NCBI RefSeq assembly: GCF_011764425.1
Contig: NZ_BLPF01000001.1
Span: 2,595,001 to 2,659,000, forward strand
DNA length: 64,000 nucleotides
DNA from: Phytohabitans houttuyneae
Lineage (GTDB): Bacteria > Actinomycetota > Actinomycetes > Mycobacteriales > Micromonosporaceae
Direction of reading: 5' to 3'
The position numbers and the translations under genes are program-made. Below, in pieces: positions 28,288 to 38,087 of this stretch (its first letter is position 1; each line of letters opens with the position of its first letter). The notes beneath the pieces were generated by a model that was not told the DNA's origin, did no database searches, and saw nothing but the letters and a program-made list of their open reading frames with translations.

Positions 28288-29556
28288 TTACTTGAGGTTG
28301 TTGTTCATGATGGTCGCGGCTTCGGAGAGCGCCTTCTTCGGATCGACGTTGTCGTTGACGACCGACTGGAGCTTCTTGGTGACCTCGGCCTGGCTGACCT
28401 CCCAGCCCTTGCAGTGGGGCGGGCCGCTGATCGTCTCCATGGTGGTGGCGAGCGTCTGCTTGATGTTGTCGGTCGTGTTGAGCGTGTCGAGCTGGTCCGA
28501 CCGCGGCGACAGCCACAGTTCACCGGCGCGGTTGTAGACCTCCTTCTGCAGCAGCTGGATGGCCTCGTCGGTGTACGTCCACTTGATGAACTCGGCCGCC
28601 GCCTTCGGGTACTTGGTGTACGACATCACGCCGATGATCCGGCCGCCGACGAAGGTGCCGGCCCCGGCCGGGCCGGTGGGCAGCGCGGCGACCTGCCACT
28701 TCCCCTTCAGCTGCGGGTGGGCCGTGTCGATCGCGTTGGCCACCCAGGAGCCGTCGATCGCCATCGCGATCTCGCCGTTGGCCATGCCGGCGGCGGAGTC
28801 GGTGGCGGCCTTGGGCACGCCGTACTTGCGGAACTGGTCGGCCCAGGTGGCGGTGGCGAGCGCGGCCTGGTCGGTGTCGATCGTGGCCTTGGAGCAGTCG
28901 TCGGCGTAGAGGGAGCCGCCGGCCTGCTTGAGCCAGTTGAACCAGGGCAGCCACTCGAAGGTGTTCCAGTTTTCCACCAGCGGGGTCTTCACGCCGGAGG
29001 CCTTGAGCTTGGTGACCGCGGCGGTGAGCTCCTCCCACGTCTTCGGCGGGCCGCTCAGCCCGGCCTTCTGCAGCAGGTCGGGGCGGTAGAAGAGCAGGTA
29101 GAAGGCGTTGTCGAAGGAGGCGCCGTACACCGCGCCGCTCGACGAGGTGATCGCCTTGAGCACCTCGGGGCGGGTCTGCTGCTTGATCGTGCCGATGTCG
29201 TACGTGTTGAGGTCGAGCATGCCGCCCAGCTCGCCGAACTCGATGCCCCAGGACATGCCGCCGGAGATGATGTCCGGCCCGGTCTTGGAGGTGGCCGCGG
29301 TCAGGACCTTCGCGTGGCCGTCGTCCCAGGACAGCGCCTGAACCTTGATCGTCACGTCGGGGTGGGACTGCTTGTAGATGTCCGCGACCGCCTGGAGTGC
29401 GGCGGCGTGCTCATCGGACCCCGTGTTCCAGAACGTGAGCGTGGCGGGCCCGTCGGCCTCCTGGGCCGGCTCGTCGCTGCCGCCGGAGGTGGTGCAGCCG
29501 GCCACGAGGGCGGTTATCGCGGCCGCGGCCGCGGCGACCGCCAATCGCGTGCGCAT
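28288..29556 (-). CDS. extracellular sugar-binding lipoprotein of an ABC transporter
   Basis: 422 aa. MRTRLAVAAAAAAITALVAGC has the lipobox VAGC, so the mature protein is anchored through Cys21. The rest is a family 1 solute-binding fold: LTFWNTGSDEHAAALQAVADIYKQSHPDV, GPDIISGGMSWG, AMAIDGSWVAN and WTYTDEAIQLLQKE. GTGGAGG lies 6 nt before ATG 29556. First gene of the mannan operon; expected to capture manno-oligosaccharides released by the secreted GH5 enzyme. Confidence 0.9.
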   Translation of the reverse strand: MRTRLAVAAAAAAITALVAGCTTSGGSDEPAQEADGPATLTFWNTGSDEHAAALQAVADIYKQSHPDVTIKVQALSWDDGHAKVLTAATSKTGPDIISGGMSWGIEFGELGGMLDLNTYDIGTIKQQTRPEVLKAITSSSGAVYGASFDNAFYLLFYRPDLLQKAGLSGPPKTWEELTAAVTKLKASGVKTPLVENWNTFEWLPWFNWLKQAGGSLYADDCSKATIDTDQAALATATWADQFRKYGVPKAATDSAAGMANGEIAMAIDGSWVANAIDTAHPQLKGKWQVAALPTGPAGAGTFVGGRIIGVMSYTKYPKAAAEFIKWTYTDEAIQLLQKEVYNRAGELWLSPRSDQLDTLNTTDNIKQTLATTMETISGPPHCKGWEVSQAEVTKKLQSVVNDNVDPKKALSEAATIMNNNLK

Positions 29557-29602
29557 GTGTGCCTCCACTATGACTAGCGCCACATCATCGATGAGCATTG
29601 AC

Positions 29603-29614
29603 TGAACCGGTTGA
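29603..29614. promoter_or_regulatory. candidate LacI-family operator
   Basis: TGAACCGGTTGA has an AACCGGTT palindromic core 47 bp before the binding-protein start and in front of the divergent regulator. LacI-family operators are typically palindromes with a central CG; a half-site TTAACCGG recurs at 29694-29701. Binding is inferred from symmetry and position. Confidence 0.5.
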
Positions 29615-29773
29615 GTGAGGAAACGGTACGGCTGGCCATCAGGGGTGTCAATGGCGTGTTACAGCTTGATCGTCACGAAAAGGGAAGGACACTTAACCGG
29701 ACAAGCGTCTTGCGGCAGACCTGTTTTCGCTGGACGCGCGGTAGCGTTAGACCGCTTGTGACGAAGGAGCGCC

Positions 29774-30796
29774 ATGAAGCGACCCACCATCGCGGACATC
29801 GCGCGGCGAGCCGGTGTCTCCAAAGGCGCCGTGTCGTACGCGCTCAACGGGCAACCCGGCGTCTCCGAGGCGACCCGGCAGCGCATCATCGCCATCGCCC
29901 AGGAGATCGGGTTCAACCCCAACAGCGCCGCCCGCGCGCTCTCCGGCGCCACCGCCAACGCGGTGGGGCTCGCCCTGTGCCGCCCCGCCCGCATCCTCGG
30001 CATCGAGCCGTTCTTCATGGAGCTGATCAGTGGCGTGGAGGGCGAGCTGTCGGCCCGCTCGTACGCGCTGACGCTCCAGGTCGTCACCGACCCGGACGCC
30101 GAGATCGCGGTGTACCGGCGCTGGTGGGGCGAGCGTCGCGTGGACGGCGTGTTCGTCTGCGACCTGCGCGTCGACGACCGCCGCGTGCCGGTGCTGGAGG
30201 AGCTCCAGCTGCCCGCGGTCGTCATCGGCGGCCCCGGCCACACCGGCTCGCTGGCCAGCGTGTGGGCCGACGACGCGGCGGCGCTGGTGGAGACGATGGA
30301 GTACCTTGTCGCGCTCGGCCACCGCCGCATCGCGCGGGTGGGCGGGCTGCCCGGGCTGCTGCACACCGAGATCCGCCGGCAGGCGTTCATCGACGCGAGC
30401 GAGCGGCTCGGGCTGGAGCAGTCGCAGACCGTGCCGTCCGACTACACCGGCGAAGACGGCGCCCGCGCCACCCGGCGCTTCCTCAGCGCGGCCAGCCGCC
30501 CGAGCGCGATCATCTACGACAACGACGTGATGGCGATCGCCGGCCTCGCCGTGGCGCAGGAGATGGGGCTCGCGGTGCCCGGCGACCTGTCGATCGTGGC
30601 GTGGGACGACTCGGCGCTGTGCCAGTTGACGCACCCGCCGCTGACGGCCATCGGGCGGGACATCCCGGCGTACGGCGCGCACGCCGCCCGCCAGCTGCTC
30701 GCCGCCATCGAGGGACGCCCGATCGGGGCCTACCAGGATGAGACAGCTCACCTCACCCCGCGGGGTAGCACCGCCGCCCCGCGGATAACGGGCTAA
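29774..30796 (+). CDS. LacI-family transcriptional regulator of the mannan operon
   Basis: 340 aa. Helix-turn-helix TIADIARRAGVSKGAVSYALNG at residues 5-26, hinge helix SEATRQRIIAIAQEIGFNPNSAARAL, then a periplasmic-binding-protein-like effector domain (LGIEPFFMELISGVEGE, DNDVMAIAGLAVAQEMG, LSIVAWDDSALC). GAAGGAG precedes the ATG. Divergent from the transporter and enzyme genes, so it most likely represses them and is released by a mannan-derived sugar. Confidence 0.9.
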   Translation: MKRPTIADIARRAGVSKGAVSYALNGQPGVSEATRQRIIAIAQEIGFNPNSAARALSGATANAVGLALCRPARILGIEPFFMELISGVEGELSARSYALTLQVVTDPDAEIAVYRRWWGERRVDGVFVCDLRVDDRRVPVLEELQLPAVVIGGPGHTGSLASVWADDAAALVETMEYLVALGHRRIARVGGLPGLLHTEIRRQAFIDASERLGLEQSQTVPSDYTGEDGARATRRFLSAASRPSAIIYDNDVMAIAGLAVAQEMGLAVPGDLSIVAWDDSALCQLTHPPLTAIGRDIPAYGAHAARQLLAAIEGRPIGAYQDETAHLTPRGSTAAPRITG

Positions 30797-30804
30797 CATC
30801 ACGG

Positions 30805-30915
30805 GGTACTCGCGACTGGCGTATTGGGGCCTGTTTCAGAGGTTCACAGGACCCAGGTGGAAGGAACCACCGGGGAGCGACCACGATCGCGGCACCGTGC
30901 GCCTGGGTGCCGGTC
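30805..30915 (+). promoter_or_regulatory. ZTP (pfl-motif) riboswitch upstream of glyA
   Basis: The stretch matches the pfl consensus: GCGACTGGCG on the 5' side, a GGTGG-loop-ACCACCGGGGAGCGACCAC core, and the 3' CCGTGCGCCTGGGTGCCGG pseudoknot element, 25-135 nt before the glyA start. This class senses ZTP/ZMP, signalling low 10-formyl-tetrahydrofolate, and commonly controls glyA, folD and purH. Conserved core bases are present; ligand binding is inferred from the class. No downstream terminator hairpin is evident, so translational control is likely. Confidence 0.85.
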
Positions 30916-30940
30916 AGCGTTGACATGCCTGGAGGTCGCT

Positions 30941-32206
<1,266 letters not shown>

Positions 32207-32222
32207 CCAGTCATAACCGGAA

Positions 32223-32251
32223 CGCCGCGGCCCCGCATGTGGGCCGCGGCG
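32223..32251. terminator. glyA terminator
   Basis: An 11-bp perfect stem CGCCGCGGCCC with a 7-nt loop begins 16 nt after the glyA stop and is followed by TCTTCGTC. It could also serve the convergent small gene. Confidence 0.65.
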
Positions 32252-32258
32252 TCTTCGT

Positions 32259-32480
32259 CTACAGCATCGACTCGTAGCGGTCGCCGGCGTCGCGGATCGG
32301 GCGGAACGCCTCGCCGGCCGCCAGCCTGTGCAGCGCCTCGACCAGCCCGTCGGCCGGCGGCAGGTCGAGGGCGGCACGCAGGCGCTCGCGGTCGGCGTCG
32401 AGGTCCGGCCAGTCCTCGCGCAGCTCGTCGTCCGCCTCGGCCAGCAAGGCGCGCAGGGCGGCGCCGCCGTCGTCGCCCAA
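32259..32480 (-). CDS. small acidic protein or continuation of the DinB-like frame
   Basis: 73 aa from TTG at 32480. It is helical and acidic (LLAEADDELREDWPDLDADRERLRAALDL) with no known domain. It is in the same frame as the DinB-like gene just upstream, separated from it by a TGA at 32523-32525 and about 14 codons. It may be a separate small gene, or the two could be one protein if the TGA were an error; DinB homologues normally end near that TGA, so the former is slightly favoured. Confidence 0.35.
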   Translation of the reverse strand: MGDDGGAALRALLAEADDELREDWPDLDADRERLRAALDLPPADGLVEALHRLAAGEAFRPIRDAGDRYESML

Positions 32481-32522
32481 CGGCCGGGCCGTCGCGTCGT
32501 GGAAGCTGGAGATCGAGGCCCT

Positions 32523-32993
32523 TCAGGAACGCAGGTTTCCGACCGCGGTGGCGTAGTACGTCGAGCCTTCGAGGTGGAACGCGATCTGCCGCACCGACCA
32601 CCCCTCGCCGTCGCGGCGGTCCAGCTGGTCGTCCGTCAACGCGCGCAGCCGCACGTCGAAGATCTGCGCCAGTCGCGTCAGCCGGCTGCGGGCCTCGTCC
32701 AGGTCGTCGGCGGTGAAGGGCGCCAGGTCCGCCGCCGTGGTGATGGCAGAGGCGTGCCAGCCGTCCGGGAGCGTCGGCAGGCCGGCCACCCGGGCCTCGA
32801 TCTCCGCGAGGTGGTCGACCAGGTGGTCGGCGACGCGGCGGACGGCCTTGTGCGGCGTGTAGATCCGGTCGTCGACCTGGCTGGGCTTGCCGTCCCAGGT
32901 CGGCCAGGTCTCGGCGAGCCGGAGCACCTCGGCCACCATCCCGGTCACCACGCTGGCGGGGTGCCGCCCATCGACCCGCGGTTCGTCGGACAT
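32523..32993 (-). CDS. DinB-superfamily protein
   Basis: 156 aa. HKAVRRVADHLVDHLAEIEARVAGLP and GEGWSVRQIAFHLEGSTYY give the two His-bearing helices of the DinB four-helix bundle, a metal-binding fold. Related actinobacterial proteins are thiol transferases (mycothiol or bacillithiol-dependent) or uncharacterised. WPTWDGKPSQVDDRIYTPHKA is a conserved block. ATG at 32993. Its function here is not determined by context. Confidence 0.7.
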   Translation of the reverse strand: MSDEPRVDGRHPASVVTGMVAEVLRLAETWPTWDGKPSQVDDRIYTPHKAVRRVADHLVDHLAEIEARVAGLPTLPDGWHASAITTAADLAPFTADDLDEARSRLTRLAQIFDVRLRALTDDQLDRRDGEGWSVRQIAFHLEGSTYYATAVGNLRS

Positions 32994-33452
32994 GGCCGCA
33001 CCCTAGACCTGGGCACCGACATCCTTTGCCGGGCTGCGCCGGGCCCGGACGACGACCGGCGGCGCCGGCTCCCGGCTCGCCACCGGCCGGAATGCGGGCT
33101 CGCGTCACACGATCGGGTGGTTGCGAGTAACGCGGTGCGGCGGGTCGGCGCTTGTCACGTTGTCGGCTGGGGCGGGATCCCCTTTTCAAACTCGGCGCTG
33201 CCGTGCCGAGCTCCCCCTCGTCCCAGCCGACCCCCTTGGCGGCCGGTTCTCGCGGCCGTACCGACCCGCCGCGCCCCGGCGGGATACGGGTGGCTCGGTC
33301 ACGGTCGAGGTCTCGGTGAAGAACGACGCGGCCGGCGACGCCCCCTCCTTTGTCGACGTGATGTGCGTCAGCTGATCCGCGAACGTCAACCGGTAGGCGG
33401 CACCCGCGGCGTCGCCCACCGGCCGCGCTGGGCGAGGTGGGACCCGCGAGCG
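32994..33452. other. intergenic stretch without a confident gene
   Basis: About 460 bp between the DinB-like gene and the second GGDEF gene. A plus-strand frame ending near 33375 contains VTVEVSVKNDAAGDAPSFVDV, which looks like a fragment of a beta-rich protein, but it has no start or upstream domain, and an overlapping minus-strand frame is equally long. It may be a gene remnant. Confidence 0.35.
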
Positions 33453-36110
33453 TCAGTTCGACGGGGCGCGGTGCTCCTCCAGGAACGCCTCCACGCGCTC
33501 GGCCGGCGCCGGCCTCGCCAGCGCGAAGCCCTGACCCAGGCCGCAGCCGGCCTCCTGGGCCTGCCTGACCTGCGCCAGCGACTCCAGGCCCTCGGCGATG
33601 ATGTCAACGCCGAGGCGGCGGCCCAGGTCGGCCACCACGTCGATGAGCGGGCGGCTGTGACCCTGCAGGTCGGCGGGGAGCTGGTCGGAGGGTGCGGCGA
33701 TGATGCTGCCGTCGATCTTCAGCAGGTCGACCGGGAGGCGGCGGAGCTGCTGGAGCGACGCCTGGCCGGCGCCGAAGTCGTCCAATGCGGTGCGGACGCC
33801 GAGCGACCTCAGCGCGGCGAGCTGGGTCACGACCGCGGACACGTCGCTGGACAGGCGGGACTCGGCGACCTCGACGACGATGAGCTCCGGGCTCACGTCG
33901 CGTTCGGCGAGGATCGCCTTGACCCGGGTGACGTAGTCGACGGCGGCGAGCTCGCGCGGCGAGACGTTGATGGACATCCACAGCTCGCGGCCCGGCACGG
34001 TCCACGAGGCCAGCTGCTTGACGGCGGTCTTCAACACCCACTGGCCGATCTCCTCGATCAGCGCGAGGTCTTCGGCCACCGGCAGCAGCTCGCTGGGCAG
34101 CACCGTGCCCAGCGTGGCATTGCGCCAGCGCAGCAGCGCCTCCACGCCGACCGGCTGGCGGTCGGGCAGCGACAGGACCGGCTGGTAGACAAGGTCGAGC
34201 TCGCCGCGGGCCGCCGCGCCGGGCAGCTCGCGCTCCAGGTCCATGCGGCGGACCAGCTGCTCTTCGAGGTAGGCGTCGTACCACTCGATGCGGTCGCGGC
34301 CCATCTGCCGGGCACGGCGCCGGGCCAGGTCGGCGCGGCGCAGGACGTCGTCCACATTGTCGCCGCCGGACAGCTCGGCCAGGCCGATGCTCACCTTGAG
34401 GTGCACGATGGCGCCGGGCAGCTGGTACGGCTCGGTCAGCACCGTCAGCAGGCGGGTGCCCAGCGCGTACGCCATGACCGGGCCCTCGACCGTGACCACC
34501 GCGAACTCGTCACCCGCCAACCGGGCCGGCAGGTCGTCGGAGCCGACGGCGGTGCGCAGGCGGCGGCCGACCTCGATCAGCACCGCGTCGCCGATCTCAC
34601 GGCCGCGCACCTCGTTGACGTCGGCCATGCCGTGCAGGTCGATGACGAGCAGCGCGCCGGTGTGGCCGGACACCTCCCGCTGGCTGACGATCGTGCGCAT
34701 CAGCTCGCGGCGGTTGGCGAGGCCGGTCAACTGGTCCGTGAAGGCGAGCTGGTGCAGCGTGCGCTCCAGGTGGCGGCGCTCACCAACGTCGCGGACGTGC
34801 ACGACCAGCGCGGCCACTTCCGGCACGGCGCGCTGATCGCCCACAGTGGACTCCGTGTCGCGCCAGGTGCCGTACCCGTCGCGGAGGCGGGCCTCGACGA
34901 GCGGTGGGCGGCCAGGCGCCTGGCGCTCGGCGAGCACGGCCGCGAGCAGCGCGGTGACCTCGGGCGCGTCGTCCGGGTGCATCAGCGCGGGGAACGGGCG
35001 GCCGATCACGTCCGCGTCGGAAAGGCCGAAGAGGCGGGCGGCGGCCGGCGACTGCCAGCGCACCACGAGGTCCTCGCTGACGATCATGATGAGGTCGTTG
35101 GCACCGGCGACGAGCGAACGGAAGTGCGCTTCCTGCTCGACGAGGCGGCGGGCGAAGCGGCGCACGTCGGCGGCGGCCATGATCTCGCGCACCACGACGG
35201 TGGGGATGACCATGAGGCCGATCAGGATGGCGGTGTGGTCGAACTCGCCGACCGTGATCAGGTGGTACAGCGCGGCAAGCATCGCGAGCAGCGCGGGCAC
35301 GGTCAGCAGCGGATAGCCGGAAAGCCGCGTCTCGGGCTCGTCCGGCGGCACCAGGTCACCGTCGGCATCCGCGCGGTAGGCGCCGAACAGCACCATCACC
35401 GGGCCGATCAGCACGAGGATGGCGGGGTAGAGGAGGGCGCGGTCGCTCACCCCGTACGCAATCATCATGGTCTGGATCGCGAGGCCGAGCACCGCGGCGC
35501 CGGAGCCGCCCCCGCAGAGGATCGCGGCGCGGCGGTAGCGGGCGGCGCGCAGCGCCGTCACGGTGACGATCGAGAGCCCGCCCACCATGAAGAGGAAGCC
35601 GGCCAGCGCGGCGGGCGGCATGCCACCGGGCGGCGGCAGCAGCCAGCCGGCGAACGCGAGGCTCACACCGATGCTGACCCCGTCACAGGCGCGGCGCAGG
35701 CGCACGCCGAGCGTGGTGGCGGCGCCGGGCAGGAGGAGGACGCCGAGCACGTAGGTGGTGACGGCCGCGCCCAACCCCACCGCGCTCACGGCGGCCTGGT
35801 GGGAGGCGTCGACCTGGGGCAGCGCGACCGCGGTGAGGCCACCGGCGAGCGTGCCCATGCCCAGAAAGCCGGCACCGCGGCAGGGTCCGAAGTTGTGCTG
35901 CTTTGCGTGGATGTCCAGCGCCAGCCGCCACAGCCGGAAAGTCGCCAGCGCGGCGACACCGCCCACGCCGACCACCAAGCCGAACGCGGGTGGGGTGAGG
36001 CCGACCAGCGAGCCGGCGAAACACACCGACGCAGCGGCGGCCACGGCGATGTCCACTGTGGGGACGGCGCCGAACCGGGTGCTGGCGCCGGGGCTGTACG
36101 GCACTGTCAC
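33453..36110 (-). CDS. membrane PAS-GGDEF-EAL protein
   Basis: 885 aa from GTG at 36110, with AGAGGA upstream. Roughly eight membrane spans (residues 10-310), a PAS domain (about 330-440, ANDLIMIVSEDLVVRWQSPAAARLFG), GGDEF (about 533) and EAL (about 654). The cyclase motif reads RLAGDEF, with Ala for the first Gly, and the RxxD I-site is absent (GSDD), so cyclase activity may be weak or unregulated. EAL residues (EALLRW, SINVSP, EVAE, LDDFGAG, LKID) are intact, favouring phosphodiesterase function. PAS may sense redox, light or a small ligand. Confidence 0.88.
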   Translation of the reverse strand: MTVPYSPGASTRFGAVPTVDIAVAAAASVCFAGSLVGLTPPAFGLVVGVGGVAALATFRLWRLALDIHAKQHNFGPCRGAGFLGMGTLAGGLTAVALPQVDASHQAAVSAVGLGAAVTTYVLGVLLLPGAATTLGVRLRRACDGVSIGVSLAFAGWLLPPPGGMPPAALAGFLFMVGGLSIVTVTALRAARYRRAAILCGGGSGAAVLGLAIQTMMIAYGVSDRALLYPAILVLIGPVMVLFGAYRADADGDLVPPDEPETRLSGYPLLTVPALLAMLAALYHLITVGEFDHTAILIGLMVIPTVVVREIMAAADVRRFARRLVEQEAHFRSLVAGANDLIMIVSEDLVVRWQSPAAARLFGLSDADVIGRPFPALMHPDDAPEVTALLAAVLAERQAPGRPPLVEARLRDGYGTWRDTESTVGDQRAVPEVAALVVHVRDVGERRHLERTLHQLAFTDQLTGLANRRELMRTIVSQREVSGHTGALLVIDLHGMADVNEVRGREIGDAVLIEVGRRLRTAVGSDDLPARLAGDEFAVVTVEGPVMAYALGTRLLTVLTEPYQLPGAIVHLKVSIGLAELSGGDNVDDVLRRADLARRRARQMGRDRIEWYDAYLEEQLVRRMDLERELPGAAARGELDLVYQPVLSLPDRQPVGVEALLRWRNATLGTVLPSELLPVAEDLALIEEIGQWVLKTAVKQLASWTVPGRELWMSINVSPRELAAVDYVTRVKAILAERDVSPELIVVEVAESRLSSDVSAVVTQLAALRSLGVRTALDDFGAGQASLQQLRRLPVDLLKIDGSIIAAPSDQLPADLQGHSRPLIDVVADLGRRLGVDIIAEGLESLAQVRQAQEAGCGLGQGFALARPAPAERVEAFLEEHRAPSN

Positions 36111-36231
36111 TGCCGGGTCCTCTTCACGAGGTTGAGGGGGACGGCGCGGTTTCGCTTTTGGCGACACCGCACCTATGACCGGTAACGAAGCGCCGGCCAC
36201 ACGGGTTACGGGTAAGTATCGCCTCAGATGA

Positions 36232-36507
36232 TCAGCCTCCCGCGACCGAGGGGAGGATTCGCACCTCCCCGCCGTCGGCCACGGGTGTGTCCTGCCCAGC
36301 TGAGAGACGGCAGTCGTCGCCGTCCACGTACACATTGACATAGCGGCGCACCTCGCCCCGCTCGTCGCGGATGCGACGCTCGAGCTTCGGCCACCGCGCG
36401 CCCACCTCGTCGAGGACGGCGCGCAACGTGCCGGCGGCTGCCACATCCAAACGGGCGGCACCGCCCGCTTCGGTCCGCAGCACGCTTGGCACAAGCACGG
36501 TCACCAT
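36232..36507 (-). CDS. MoaD/ThiS-type ubiquitin-like sulfur carrier
   Basis: 91 aa beta-grasp protein. The C-terminus RILPSVAGG ends in the diglycine that is adenylated and thiocarboxylated in MoaD and ThiS proteins; YVNVYVDGDDCRLSAGQDTPVADGGEVRILP is typical. Its ATG lies 5 nt after the preceding BNR-repeat gene. The partner enzyme of this pair is not established; molybdenum cofactor genes are absent nearby. Confidence 0.8.
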   Translation of the reverse strand: MVTVLVPSVLRTEAGGAARLDVAAAGTLRAVLDEVGARWPKLERRIRDERGEVRRYVNVYVDGDDCRLSAGQDTPVADGGEVRILPSVAGG

Positions 36508-36512
36508 GCCGC

Positions 36513-37598
36513 TCACACCTCCGTCGCCCGGACGCACAGCACGTCGGGCAGGTGCGCGGCGACCAGCGACCACGAGTCGCCCTCGTCGCGGCTCGCGTAG
36601 ACCTCGCCGGAGCGGGTGCCGAAGTACACGCCCGCCGTGTCGGCGTCGTCCGCGCACATGGCATCCCGCAGCACGGACGGATAGTACGGCTCGCGGGGCA
36701 GCCCTTCGGTGAGCGGCTCCCACGACTTGCCCGCGTCGGGCGAGCGGAACACCCGGCACCTGCGGTCCGCCGGGAAGCGCTCGACGTCGCGGGCCAGCGG
36801 GAAGTTGTACACCACCCCTCCCCGCGCCGGGTGCGCGAGGATCGCGAAGCCGAAGTCGCTCGGCAGCCCGTCCGCGATCGAGCCCCACGTGGAGCCGCCG
36901 TCGTCGGAGCGGTACACGCCATGGTGGTTCTGCGCGTAGAGGCGGTCGGGGTCGGCGGCGTCGCGGGCCACCTTGTGCACGCACTGGCCGAACTCGGGCC
37001 ACTCGTCCGGCTGGAAGTACGCCCGGATGCCCGTGTTACTCGGCGCCCACGTGTGCCCGCGGTCCGCGGTGCGGTAGACCCCGCCGGTGGACATCGCCAC
37101 GAGCACGCGGGACGGGTCGTCGGGGTGCGGCAGGACGGTGTGGATCGCCTGCCCGCCGTAGCCCTCGCCCCACCGCTCGCGGTGCGGGTGCTCCCACAGC
37201 CCGCGGACCAGCTCGTACGTGAGGCCGCCGTCCGTCGAGCGGAAGAGGGCGGAGGGCTGCGTGCCCGCGTACACGACCTCGGGCTCGGCGGCCGAGGCGG
37301 TGGCGAGCTGCCAGACCCGCACGAGCGTGGCGCCGGTGTCCTCCGGGAACGCGACCGGTGCGTACTCCGGCTCCCGCCACGAGCGCCCGAGGTCGTCGCT
37401 GACGGCCACGCTGGGCCCGAAGTGCGAGCTGCTGCTCGATGCCAGCAGCCGCGGCGCGCGAGGCCGCTTGTCGATGCCGACCGCGTAGATGGCGGTCATC
37501 GGAAAGTGCGGGCCGTCGACCCGCCAGGAGCGCCTGCCGTCGTCGCTGGTGGCGAGGAAGAGCCCCTTTCCCGTGCCGATCGCTAGCAATGTGCCCAT
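36513..37598 (-). CDS. BNR-repeat beta-propeller protein (exo-sialidase-like/VPS10-like)
   Basis: 361 aa. Multiple Asp-box repeats of the S-x-D-x-G-x-(S/T)-W type are visible: SDDLGRSWREPE, STDGGLTYE, TADRGHTWAPS, SDDGGSTWGS, SPDAGKSWEPL and SRDEGDSWSL, forming a six-bladed propeller. The start MGTLLAIGTGKGLFLATSDDGRRSW is typical. No signal peptide, so cytoplasmic. Family names as sialidase rest on the propeller only; the catalytic Arg triad cannot be confirmed. Operon partner of the MoaD-like gene, a pairing of unknown meaning. Confidence 0.7.
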   Translation of the reverse strand: MGTLLAIGTGKGLFLATSDDGRRSWRVDGPHFPMTAIYAVGIDKRPRAPRLLASSSSSHFGPSVAVSDDLGRSWREPEYAPVAFPEDTGATLVRVWQLATASAAEPEVVYAGTQPSALFRSTDGGLTYELVRGLWEHPHRERWGEGYGGQAIHTVLPHPDDPSRVLVAMSTGGVYRTADRGHTWAPSNTGIRAYFQPDEWPEFGQCVHKVARDAADPDRLYAQNHHGVYRSDDGGSTWGSIADGLPSDFGFAILAHPARGGVVYNFPLARDVERFPADRRCRVFRSPDAGKSWEPLTEGLPREPYYPSVLRDAMCADDADTAGVYFGTRSGEVYASRDEGDSWSLVAAHLPDVLCVRATEV

Positions 37599-37655
37599 AC
37601 GTGCACACTATGCCCGCGGACCGGTGCGGACCTGGAGCGTGACAGTATCGTTCGG

Positions 37656-38018
37656 GTGAGCAGCGACCAGCCGAAACGGATCCGCTTCAGGCCGCACGGC
37701 GCGATCGCGATCGCCGCCCTAGTAGCGCTGATCGGCGCGGTCCCGCTGGCCAGCGCCGGGTGGTACTACCTACCGATACTGCTGATCCCGCTGGTGATCG
37801 TGATCTGGGTGCTCCGCGCCGGCACCGAGGTGAGCCCCGACGGGGTGCGCGTCCGCGCGCTGCTCGGCGAGCGCCGCATCGGGTGGTCCGAGATCAGCGA
37901 GCTGGGCGCCGACCAGCGCGGCCGCGTGCAGGCCCGCCTCACGGACGGCCAGATCGTGCCGCTCACCGCGGTGCGCGACCGCGACCTGCCCCGCCTGGCC
38001 GAGATGGGCAACCGCTAA
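37656..38018 (+). CDS. PH-domain membrane protein (CFP-6-like)
   Basis: 120 aa. Two hydrophobic spans (AIAIAALVALIGAVPLA and YYLPILLIPLVIVIWVL) precede a bacterial PH_6 domain, GTEVSPDGVRVRALLGERRIGWSEISEL...GQIVPLTAVRDRDLPRLAEM. Homologue of the mycobacterial low-molecular-weight antigen CFP-6; function unknown. A TATCGT at 37646-37651 sits 4 nt before the GTG, suggesting a leaderless transcript. It is divergent from the propeller gene. Confidence 0.8.
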   Translation: MSSDQPKRIRFRPHGAIAIAALVALIGAVPLASAGWYYLPILLIPLVIVIWVLRAGTEVSPDGVRVRALLGERRIGWSEISELGADQRGRVQARLTDGQIVPLTAVRDRDLPRLAEMGNR

Positions 38019-38040
38019 AGACCAGTCCTCATAGGACAGT

Positions 38041-38070
38041 GAGCTACCGCGATGTCCGCGGTGGTCCGGA
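38041..38070 (+). repeat. 57-bp 3'-junction repeat, truncated copy F
   Basis: GAGCTACCGCGATGTCCGCGGTGGTCCGGA begins 22 nt after the PH-domain stop and then diverges, so only the hairpin half is present. It lies between convergent genes. Confidence 0.7.
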
Positions 38071-38087
38071 TCTGTTTTGGCTGGGTC

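Noticed and set aside
32328-36185. 1285-residue plus-strand frame
   Set aside because: Antisense to the second GGDEF-EAL gene; composition is that of a shadow frame.
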